Shown one piece after another: positions 1-12,300 of a stretch of DNA of 64,000 bases. The position numbers and the translations under genes are program-made. The notes below the pieces were generated by a model. The model was not told where the DNA came from. It worked only from the letters and a program-made list of their open reading frames with translations, and did no database searches. Source of the DNA: Branchiostoma floridae (taxonomy: Eukaryota; Chordata; Leptocardii; Amphioxiformes; Branchiostomatidae); assembly GCF_000003815.2 (NCBI RefSeq), contig NC_049995.1, forward strand, positions 11,982-75,981, given 5' to 3'. The first letter of the stretch is position 1. Every line of letters starts with the position of its first letter.

Positions 1-259
1 ACTAATACACAAACAAGAGCAACAATCATCTAATATTCATATCATATTATCTCAATATTCACAAGCAACTTGAAAGAAATGGAAGCAGTCGTGGCATTCT
101 AGACAGCATCAGGTTACAAGGTTTTAACGTTAGCTCCGGTATAAAAAGTGCTATTGATTTGTCTATTAGCACATAGCCATTGTCATTATCTAATTTTTGT
201 ACTCTATTACTAAGCCATGGTTATTGACCCACCATTATGCCTTTTGCACTTACCCCCAG

Positions 260-376
260 CCATTACACCCTGTATCCGGTTCTGTGGCTTTGGAAGCTGT
301 TTTGTGGATGACGGCACTCAGAAGTGTGACTGCAACACAGGATACGGTTTTTTCGGCCTTTCCCAGTTTTGTCTAG
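260..376 (+). CDS. Gene 1 exon: EGF-like domain 1
   Basis: This is the first exon seen in the window. It is phase 1-1, with acceptor cccccag and donor gtacgt. It encodes about 39 residues with six cysteines (PC, FC, SC, KC, DC, FC) and lacks the calcium-binding DxxEC start of later modules. The DNA before it (1-259) looks like intron. Confidence 0.8.
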   Translation, partial: PLHPVSGSVALEAVLWMTALRSVTATQDTVFSAFPSFV

Positions 377-3300
377 GTACGTTTCTTTATGAATTGTAAT
401 CATTAGGACTAAACGTGATATATAGAAAAACGCATCTACCTACGGTTTGTATCAAAAGAATGTACCGCCTTCATATCACTATAGGTTTTCAGCAGCTTTC
501 CTCGTGTTTATTTTAATGACAAATTTCCATTGATACCACAAACTTACTCTATTAGCTTATCAGTTTTAAAAGGCCATTATCAATTTAGGTCTGCCGTGGT
601 TTGGCCGGGCTCCCTTTTGAGGCAGAAAGGGCTTTCCGTCGCCGTGGTAATCCTTTGTACCTGGGAGATGTTTTAGGCGGTAAGGATGAATTCTGCTAAT
701 CAACGGTAGACTGGATGCCAGGTTACCGGAAACAATATGTGATCTTTTGCAGATGTCAATGAATGTGAAAACGGTTTGGATTATTGCTTGGGACGACCAG
801 CCTGTGGGTCTAACGCAAGGTGCATCAACTCTCCGTACGGCTCGTACACGTGTCGGTGTCCCAGCGGCTATACTGGTGATGGGAGGACAACGTGTGAGGG
901 TATGTTTATCTTCATCATCTTGTGTGATATATCCGTGTACAGGCCAAGTATAGAATATAAACAGGTATAGGTAGGCTTTTAGTGTTTGGAGGCTGTACCA
1001 GCAGTGGATGCATAATGTAGGCTCGGGAGGTAAAAGGAAGTGGAAGGAGAGGGATGGGCTCCGCCTTCCATTATTTTACCGCAAGACACAGTAGATAGCA
1101 GTACCCATTTTTACACCTGGGTGGAGTGAGAAAAATCGTGTAAAATGCCTTCTAAAATCAATTGAGTACGAACAGAAGTGTCCAGAGATCTTTCAGTGAT
1201 GAGAGTTAATTTCATGCCGTTGAAAAATAGTTTTATTTTCCAGATGTAGACGAATGTTTGTCGGCACCATGTTCCGAGTTTGCCAACTGCACCAACACAG
1301 CAGGCAGCTACACTTGTCAGTGCCTGGACGGATACGTGGGGTCTGGTACAGTTTGCACAGGTTTGTATATGTGTAATTGATGTATGTGTATCTGCAGGTC
1401 AAACTTACTCTATACAGAAGATTGATATGTCAACTGCCCCCAAAAGACCAGTTTAATTCAATTGTTTGTTTCTATACGGTGGAGCAGTACGACTTTTAAT
1501 CAGTTGCGTTATTTTGATTTTGATGACGTCAACTTACGGATAGTGACTGGTCGCTTTATACTATGAATTAACACAGAATAGGGGAACTGTTGCCCGCTAT
1601 CTCAAACTTCAGAGAAGAATGAGCATAGGAGTCAAGAATAGCAATGTTGTTTTCATACCTCAGATCATGAATGGAAATTTTCATTTTTTCACCTAGAAAT
1701 CAACGAGTGTAACTCCAACCCCTGCATCGGAGGAACATGTGTGGATAGGATCAACGGTTACAACTGTAGCTGTCGGGAGGGGTTCGCTGGTGATAGGTGT
1801 GAGATAAGTAAGTCTGCTCCTGTAATTTCTAACAAAACAATTGGCCTTAAAAAAATTTGAGCAACCCACCGGTTATGAAGTGGCGTCACCTTATTGACTA
1901 GAAGCGATACTTCTTCATTGAAAAGCTTTGAAAAATCTGGTTAAGCCGTATATTTGTATTGGAAATTATAATTCAGTTTCGCTTTGTTCTAATTTATAAC
2001 AACACCAATGAACTTTCAAGCTAAGTCTGTATTTAACATTAAAGCTGCTTACTTTCAAAAGACATGAACGGCCTTTATTCACAAAACAGCTTCGTAATTG
2101 TATTTCTTCTGAGTTTGGATGAAAATGGCATTGCTGCATATATTCTATGGAAATAGTTACCATGTACTAGGCTAGCTTAACATATTGGCTGGAAATAACT
2201 GAGACGACACGTACATATAAACTTCATCCAGAAAACACATGGTAAATCAATGTCATTTTTCAGAGTTCTTTAGGATAGATTTCTATTTTGTTTCCAGACA
2301 TCAATGATTGTGACCCCCAACCCTGCCTCAACAATGGGACGTGCAGTGACAGGATCAACGCTTACAGCTGTGACTGTGTGGATGGGTGGGAGGGAAACAA
2401 CTGTCAACAGGGTAAGATATTTCTGTTCCAGTCTGTCTATTGCCTATTTTAATTCTGTTACTTTTTCCGTTACATTGGTTTGACTTTGGGGATTAAGTTC
2501 CATTCAAGTATTGCAGTCTGTGACGATTCCTTTGTAATGACACATTTTTAATTGTTTTGAGTAGGGTATAGAGGATATATCTGTAATTTGAAATGTCTAA
2601 CTTTCTAGTTTATCGAAGACGAACATACCTAAGCCTGTTATTATGTTTGTTTTCCACAGATATCAATGAGTGCACATCTGATCCTTGTAACCGGAATGCT
2701 GACTGCAACAACACGAACGGCTCCTTTACCTGCACCTGTAAACAAGGTTTCCATGGAGATGGATTTGCATGCACAGGTAAAAAGTGCACTTAAATATTCT
2801 GTTGACATAACTCGTGTGAAATATTCTTCCAGAAGATTTTTTAGAACGGTAAACAATTGTACATAAAAGAAGACACTATGACCGTATCACTTTTTCGTAC
2901 TTACTATGTCAAAATGTAGATTGCTGATGAGGTATTCAAATAATAGCTGAGTATTCCAATCATTGACACAGCATTTTGTTTTATTACTGCAATAGTACTA
3001 AACGTATGACTAGTATTTGCTGAATGACACATACATACAATTTAATAATAAAGTATAAAATAATAGATAGATCGCAGTTTGTTTTCTAGTAAAATTTCTG
3101 TCAAAGGACAATAATTTACCGCAGTATTAAATCGTGTTGGATGTTAAAAGCAGAGAGTTAGGTAGACATTGACATTTGTCGTAACTTTGTGTTCTTTTTT
3201 CGTACAGAAACCGATGAGTGTGTTTCCAATCCCTGTCAAAATGGAGCAGACTGCATGAACGGACTGAACAAGTACACGTGTGACTGTCCAAGTGAATGGC

Positions 3301-6300
3301 AGGGCGTTAACTGTGAGGAAGGTAAGCCATTCACGTCGTAACATTTTGACACAAAAAAGATAATGGCAATTACAAACGATATGCTGCAGCTGATGATCAA
3401 CTCAACTTAATGCAACGATAAAAACCATTTACAGCGTTGAAATTACATTAGATTTCTTGTCATGCTACCAATATATCTCCCTCTTGTATTATGCTAAAAA
3501 ATGACCACTGCATTGAGACATGTATATGCATATGAATTTATCTATTTCCCTCCATGTATATCTTGATACATGATACATGATATATGACACATCATCTAAG
3601 ATACATCATAATGTGCTCTTTATCTGCATCTGTATAACCGGTATAACTGTCCTTCGGCGTAACACACGATGTTCGTAGTAAGCATAGGCGGCAAAGCAGT
3701 TGGTTGTATTACACTGAAGAAATGTCACATGTAACATGCGTATCTTGGTGGTTATATCTGATCTTCTTTACTTGCTGAAAACAAGTTCCGCACTAAGATA
3801 GTTCAATGTCCATGTTTGTTTGTTTGTTTGTTTGTTTGCAGAGGTCAACGAGTGCCTTCTCCAAAAAAAAGGGCACTAAGATAGTCCAATGTCCATGTTT
3901 GTTTGTTTGTTTGTTTGTCTGCAAATGTCAACAAGTGTCTTCTCCAAAAAGACTAGGCACTAAGATAGTTCAATGTCCATGTTTGTTTGTTTGTTTGTTT
4001 GCAGAGGTCAACGAGTGCCTTCTCAAAAAAAAGGGCACTAAGATAGTTCAATGTCCATGTCTGTTTGTTTGTTTGTTTGTCTGCAGATGTCAACGAGTGC
4101 CTTCTCCAAAAAAAAGGGCACTAAGATAGTCCAATGTCCATGTTTGTTTGTTTGTTTGTTTGTCTGCAAATGTCAACAAGTGTCTTCTCCAAAAAGACTA
4201 GGCACTAAGATAGTTCAATGTCCATGTTTGTTTGTTTGTTTGTTTGCAGAGGTCAACGAGTGCCTTCTCAAAAAAAAGGGCACTAAGATAGTTCAATGTC
4301 CATGTCTGTTTGTTTGTTTGTTTGTCTGCAGATGTCAACGAGTGCCTTCTCCAAAAAGACTAGGCACTAAGATAGTTCAATGTCCATGTTTGTTTGTTTG
4401 TTTGTTTGTCTGCAGATGTCAACGAGTGCCTTCTCCAAAAAGACTAGGCACTAAGATAGTTCAATGTCCATGTTTGTTTGTTTGTTTGTTTGTCTACAGA
4501 TGTCAACGAGTGCCTTCTCCAAAAAGACTAGGCACTAAGATAGTTCAATGTCCATGTTTGTTTGTTTGTTTGTTTGTCTGCAGATGTCAACGAGTGCCTT
4601 CTCCAAAAAGACTAGGCACTAAGATAGTTCAATGTCCATGTTTGTTTGTTTGTTTGTTTGTCTGCAGATGTCAACGAGTGCCTTCTCCAAAAATGTCACA
4701 AAAACGCAGTCTGCAACAACACACGGGGAAACTACACCTGCACGTGCGAAGAAGGTTTTTATGGAAATGACCTAACACAGGAAAACCTCATATGTAGAGG
4801 TGAGAAATATGTAATACATTAGCTTAGCGATCTAACTCTGAAGCTCAAGGTAATGGGTTCAATACCCAACCTTGATTTTTTATGTTCGTGACTCTGAAAT
4901 CTGTTTGGCTGATGAAGATGGCAGTCGAAAGCGTTTTTTTACAATATAATTGCTTGCAGACCATTGGCACCCAAGGTGTTAAATGTCCAATTAGCTGGCT
5001 GTACAAATCTGTTTTTCCCTTGTAATATGTTTTATTATTTTTATGATGATACAGTATATCAGTTGTACTACAAACGGTTCCTTGTATAGTTATAATCATT
5101 ATGCCAAATGATAAACTGCCCATAAAAAGGAATAAAAAGAGAAATGCCACAATAAAGTTATCTATTATACGATATTTTATGACAATTATGAATTTTATTG
5201 TTGTCTTTGCAGAAATTATCCTGTTTCCATACGGTGAAGAACAAGGCGACACATCGCTACCTGACACAGACCAACACAAAGACATCTCATTACCATCATT
5301 GATTGAAATCAGTATAGGATTCCCCTTCTTTGGGGAGTTCTACTACAGCCTTTACGTAAGTTCGCTTTCCTGTTCTTGCAACATCAAGACAGATCGATGT
5401 GAATTCCATCAGTAGATTATTACTATAATGTCAAGGATATCCGTTGTTACAGATTTTTCGTGTTCTTCCATCAATTAACAAGTGATTGCTACATCATTAA
5501 ACTTATTAAGACATTGTTGATACAAAGTGCTATTCTGAAAGACTGGATGAACATATGTACGCACATACAACCTCACATGCGCGCGCACGTGCGTATATAA
5601 ATACATATACATATATGTAGAGAGAGAGAGAGAGAGAGAAAGGAAAGGAAAGAGATAGAAAGATACGCACATAGATAGATAGGAAGATATTAATATGTGT
5701 AAAACATAGACGGACTTTATTGCACGACCATTCTACGTGATACAATGTATGGCAACAACTATTACGCAAAGTACAAAATAGAGGTATAGGATAAAGCTTA
5801 ACAACCTAGTTAACATACCAATAGGGGCTAACATAATTCTTTGAAATAGTATTGAAATGGAGTAGGCTAATAAGTAGTTTCGGTATTCTTTCTAATAGCA
5901 GAGTAGTCCTTGATATATTTGCCTATTTTTTAATTATGGGAGTTCTGACATCTAAAATTATATGAAACATAGAAGTAACTGTAACTCATGAAGTGGTAGC
6001 TCTTTGAATGCTTTCTATAAAACATGCTAAAATTTCACTCACACAAAATCTCTTACTTTCTTTGCAGTTCTCAGATAACGGGCTGATGGTGTTTCCACCG
6101 ACGGCGCAGTCCCGTGCACGGAGAGAACCGTACCCCAACCCCAGCCCGTTCAGTAGTGACAACACGGTACAGGCAGGGTTCCCTCCTATGGTAGCAGCTT
6201 CCTGGGGAGATGTTGATCTAACAACTGATGTTGGGAAAGTGTGGTATCAGGTAAATGAAAATACATTCAACAATACTCGGCATGCAGTATTCGGCTTAGA

Positions 6301-9300
6301 AAAGCTGGTCACCAGATTCTTATTTGACGGGTCAAAAGATGTAAAATACAACCAACTTTGCCCAACTGTTGCGAGACAAACGAAAAGAAATGATCCCTTA
6401 TCAATGATCCCAAATCAATACATAAAAAGTTTTTAAACTTTTGAAACGTAATAGTCTGTGATATTACGTATAGAGACTAAAGAATTCTATAAGAAAAATC
6501 TTGAGAGTCTTATGATCACTGTTATTTTGTGACCTGACATTGGAATTCTTAACTTAACCGAAAACGTGAAAATATGACCTAGTACTTTCGGCAATTTCTG
6601 TCTCAATCCTTATATTGCATTATCCAGTCTACACAGTAGTTAATTCTCTCTTTCTGTTCCCACCAGGTGTACAATTCAATTGATGACACATCAGTTGACA
6701 ATGCCACTCAAGCCATGTTTGACATGGTAACAGGGAGAATGAACCAGTCTTTCAGCGACCCCTTTGTACCTACCTGGGTTCTGGTTGTCACCTGGGACAG
6801 TGTGCCGTCCGTGGAAGCAAGATATACCAAACAGAACGTTAGTTATTTTATTAAACTTCTAGCAACATCATCACAATCATCTCATCTCTATATTATAGTC
6901 TTTGTTATCTTCTTTTTTATCATCTTCATTATTATCTTCATTATCATCATCCTTATCACCATTGTCACCATCATCATCATTATCATCATTGCCATAATCA
7001 TCATCATCATCACCATCATCACCATTATCACTATCATCATTATCACCATAATCATAATCAGCACCATCAGCACCATTATCATATTCAGCAGCAGCAGCAG
7101 CACCATCATCATCATTTTCATTATCATCATCATCTTGTCGCGCTAATTACACGGATGTCAATATCTCACTTTCTCTACTTCAACTAAGATGCCATGTTTG
7201 TTTTTTCAGCCAAACACATTCCCAAGCAGTGCTGGCCACAGATGGGTCAGACTCCGTTGCGTTCCTAACCTATAAGGAAGATGAGATGTTGTGGACCAAT
7301 GAAACACAAAGCGTTGTTCTCGGCTACAACAGTGCTAACGGGGCAAACTTCGAAAACATCCAGCTGGCAAACCCTTACAGACCCGATCAGGTCAACGGAA
7401 ACACGGGACTGAAAGGACGATGGGCGTTCAGATTAGAGAGCGATACAACAAGGAAAACTAACTACAAGAAGCTGTGTCATGACTGGTACAACGCAGAACC
7501 TGAACATTCAGAGTGGATTGTTGGGGAAGGCCATTGTCCCTGCACGCTGCTGCAGGCACTACGGGACCAACGCTTCACCCCTGTCACCTTGTCTCCATTT
7601 GAAATCTTCCTTCTTCTTGTGTTCATTGACGGTATATATCTTTTTATGTTCATTGTAGCTCTAAAAATGGTTGAACAAATTGTTAAACCCAAGCAAGTCA
7701 TGGTCCTCCGCTCTCAAACTTTTACCCTTCATTGGTAACAGACCATGCCTATGTACCTACATAACGGACCACACTAATTATTAATATAATATTTTTTGTC
7801 TGATGTAAGATTCAGAAAAACTTGTAGAATTGGCGGAAACACGGTGAATCTACATGAAAGATATGCAGGAAAAAAACTACATGAATTCCTACAGTTTCAG
7901 TATCACATTTCGAACAGCTATTGTTGATGATTCATATAATAATTTGTTAACCACATGTTGTCATTCCAACATCGTGCATTAGGTCTACGTGTCAGAAATA
8001 TTGGTTGGTACCATTCTAGAGGCAGCGCAATACTTATGGTATCCTTTCATGTTATTCCCAGATTTAGAAGTTTGCCTCAGCCCTCTGTTTGCCAGTCCCA
8101 CTGGTTCAAGTGTAGACTGTTGCTACAAGTTTCTGGCCCTGAACACTGAAATACCGCTGGCTGGAAGTCATCACAGATACCAGCGGTTCTCTCAGCTTTA
8201 CACCGGTAAGACTATACTTGGAATGTGTTGTTCTTTGCATATCACAAATTATACTTATTTAATTACAAAATGGTAGGGTTAATTTCATAGCCCTTTAAAG
8301 GCTCTTGGGGCAGTTGTTTGTTATCTAATCTGTCTAGGGTACGGTATTGGAAGGTGCACTACATCCCTCTCCTTCTATCGCGTTTTACCCCCCCCCCCCC
8401 CAACTTAAGTAAGTTACGCATTTTTACACCTATGTTGGGTGAGTAAAGTCGTGTACAGTTACTTTAATTTTCCAAGGACACAACGTCTAGCCAGAAAATG
8501 CCAGAAATCGAGCCGGTGATCTCTCTACCTCGTGTCTGGTAATAGCCGCTTGGCCATTAAAATTGGACGCCGACCGGTGGCTTCTTTAATCTATGAACTA
8601 TAAGACAGCGTAAGCTAACTCCCTGTGTATGATTTGCTAAATAGTGAAACAAGAAAAAAATGGATAGGTCAAGGTTCGCTGCGTATACATCACGGAACTA
8701 GGTCTGTGATTAGCCCGTGTACACGTGAACGCTGCGTGTTATCACGTGTTGCAATGTTACCTCAAACTTCGGGTAAATCGACTCAAAATTACGCCCATGT
8801 CCAGCCTAAACTTGTCCATATTTCTTTTTTTTTTAAATTTAATTCTTTGGAAATGACTATATTTGGGTTGAAATGATTTCTGTTTTTCAGACTTTGACGT
8901 AAACCCTAAGTCCTGGTGCTGTAGCCTGTCTGACGATGAGGACTTCTGTAACATGTACTATGAAAAGAGGCCTCCGAACAGCTGTTCTTCTTACGTGCCA
9001 CCACGTCTAGGTACGTCTTAATTATATATAGACATGTACTTTGTAGTGATTCAGTTTTAAGACAAACCATACCGGTATCTATTACTTTTAACAATGAATG
9101 ATGCTTACATGATTGGCACATAGTACACTGTATATTTCTGTATTATCATTCCTTATTGTTTTAGGCACGTTTTCTATACTGGCGTTTGCCTTTGTGCAAT
9201 GTTTGACACAATTTCGCATACTTTTATCTGCATCTCTTCTATACGTGTTGCATTGCATGATCTTTACATCCATGGAAAGAAGGTATCATTTTCGGTCAGT

Positions 9301-12300
9301 GAGGTTGTCGTTGTGTGCATTTCGAGTTGCAGCCTTTTTGGCAGTAATCGTGCAATAGGATCCTTGTTTCAACAGCAATAACGTTAAATACTAGTATTGG
9401 AATCTAGGCTTTAAAAAAATGCCTTTTCATTTTTTCAGCTATAATGTGGGGAGACCCCCACATAAAGACACTGGACAATCTCGCCTACACTTTCAACGGG
9501 TTAGGAGAGTTTACGCTTGTCAAGACGAGTGGGGCTGATGTCCAGTTCAGGCTGCAGGGCCGCACAGAGAAAGCCATCGGGACTCAAGGGGCTGCTGAGG
9601 CTACAGTCTTCACGGCATTTGCGTCCAAACAAGAGGGGTCATCAACGGTAACTCTCCATACTATCTTGACAGTTACAAGCTTCTGCAATGTAGCTAGTGT
9701 GTCGTGGTTCATGCTTCTCATAGTGAATACGCATTTGAACTATGAACCAGATTAATGGGTGTTATTAAAAGTAATGCAAGTTATTCTTACGCAAGTCCAT
9801 ATAAGTATATGAACCCATGTGGATGAATTCTATGAAGAGCTCGTGCTTTACCATGAAGGGCAGGAACTGTATTGTGGACATGTCCTAAAGTATTAACCTT
9901 ATTTGCGTTGAATGGTTCCTAAATAATTTTGTTTTTACAATTGTGTGTTTTCGTTTAGGTTGAAATGGGTATGAACGAAGACCGGACAAACATGACATTA
10001 ATGGTGGATGGACAGCACATCGACATTACTGACCTACAGCAGAACGGTAAGGCATGAACATTACATGACCCAAATATAGGAAATTCTAAGAAAAACTGTT
10101 CATTTGGTATTGCTTGATAAATGATGTTTTCTAATTAGGTTTTGGCCAATTGGGAGTACTTCATCTGACGTATAGAATCGTGTTGCGAAATTGCAAAAAG
10201 AATTCAGTTATCTCAAAGCTGCATGAAATATGTAGAGTTTTTTAAGAAGTCAGGTTCCATTATCCTGACCTAGGGCCAATGCCTAAATTTCTTGCTAGTA
10301 TACATAACGTGGCTAGCATTGTAATGCCGTTTGCGGAACGGCGGACACACGTAATGACAAACAAACACATGCCAATCAGTCCTTGCCTTGTTTTGTTTTC
10401 CAGGTGCGCAGCGTTTTGCCAATGTGACTCTTCAGTACAATTTTAACTCCAACCGGACCAGTGTGATCGCCTCCTTCTCTTCGGGTGTAACAGTGACTGT
10501 CTCACTCCAGAAACTCATGTTGAACGTACAGTTCGGATCTCCGGAGTCTTTTGAAAACACCACCAGAGGTCTCCTTGGTATGTTGGTCAATTACTCGTGA
10601 ATAATCTATTACAGTTCAAACAGTATGCCGTAAGTCAGCTATTCAAATACCTAAAAAATTCGATGTATGTAATCAGAGAGAACATATAGGCAAGGCTATT
10701 GAAATGTCTTCTGATATGAAGCCCTGAAATGCTCGAAATTTGGTATCACATATATGGGCAGCATTTACATTATACATATTTTGAAGCGTTTTGGGTCAAA
10801 TCCACCAAAATTTCAAATTTCATTACCTATAACAGGCAGATGCAGATAAAAATCGTAAATCGACGAACACGATTTGAATATTTTTTCTAAAGATCCCATT
10901 CAGTCTTATGCGTCAATGTATTGTGCAGCCTAATGGACTGTGGAGATTTGGTGCTGCCTAGATATTATCTTATATGTGTATATAGAAGAATAAACAATGG
11001 TGTCAATCACTCATTCCTAGGCGTTTGGAACGGCAACATTCTGGACGACTTCACCTATCCTAACGGGACTGTACTGCAGCCTCCAGACGACAGGAACCTT
11101 ACAGAGGAAGAAATCTTCCCGTGGGGATTATCTTGTAAGTACAGTAACATGACCATTGTACTATTTTATAACGGTGATGGGTTTGTTCAATGCAAGGCAA
11201 TTGTTAACCACTTCTAAGTTAATGGAAAATGAAAAATAACGTGCAAGGAGATGGTGGTGGACACTAGAAGGTTGCAGGTTTGCAGGTTGCATGTAGGCTT
11301 GCAGGTTGCATGCAGATGTGCACAGGAGGCAAAGATTTAGGATTTTCATTGTCTGTAGACATTTTCTTTATTATACAAGCTGATGAAATGTAGACGGATG
11401 TTGTTTTTGTAGTATGTGCATATCTACTGTTTTGCTGATCTGTAAAAATGTTAACATTGGAATTTCTTTCTTCTTGTTTTCAGGGCAAATCAGCCAAGAT
11501 GAAAGTTTATTCACCTACAAGGACGGACAAGACGTAAATTCCTTCGCCAAGCCAGATTTTAGGCCAAAGTTTTTGAGCCAACTACGGAATACTGTCTCTG
11601 ACGAAAAGCAAAGCGAGGCTGAAGATCTATGTGGCTCCAATGTTGAATGTCTCTTTGACTTCCTCAGCACGAATGACACAGAAGTTGGAGAACAAACAAG
11701 ATCAAGTATTGAAACTTTTGACTCAGATGCAGAGACATTGGGTAAGTGTACGGCGCAAGTTTGAAATCTAGTATGTTGTTGTTTACTATTTTATAATGTG
11801 ATTTTACAATCTGATACAATAAAACTTTAATTTTTTTTAAAGTTTACCTATTAGGAATTTGTTATACAACATACAGTAACGTATGGACATATATAACATT
11901 GAACATAATATTTGAATACATTGTCGCACTATCTACAAGCAATAAATCGTGAATAATACACTCTGTTAAGTTTGGCACCACAATACTACTGTAACTACCT
12001 ATGTATTTATGTAAATAATCTACGTTTGGACCACATCTTCAAGCAGCGACATCTATACTGCAGTGCAGTGTTAACCAGTTATAATTGACATGAGGAATGT
12101 GACATACGGTTACCGAAACATCGGTTGAATAAAACAATTTGTTGTGTACAAAAATTCAAGTTATTTAGTGACATATTCTTAACATGATCTAATTATTGTA
12201 CTTCTGTTTTACAGCTAACTTTCCACCTAACATCACGGTCAATGCCACGGTCAATGGAATCGTTGGACAAGTGGTTGAACTACAGGTCACTGCGGAGGAC

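Noticed and set aside
3791-4691. CRISPR-like regular array
   Set aside because: The units are direct tandem copies with no unique spacers, in a eukaryotic gene.
4051-4770. 239-aa open frame over the minisatellite (repeated [13 protein letters not shown])
   Set aside because: It arises because the unit is 84 bp (28 codons) with no stop in this frame. It crosses an intron-exon border and lacks any domain, while another frame gives the true EGF exon.
4820-4865. A tRNA gene
   Set aside because: There is a good B box, but the A box is imperfect and I could not fit an acceptor stem; a SINE head is more likely.
6888-7146. Ile/Met-rich frames in the ATC repeat, possible TM segment
   Set aside because: A trinucleotide microsatellite in an intron; real exons on both sides are in phase without it.
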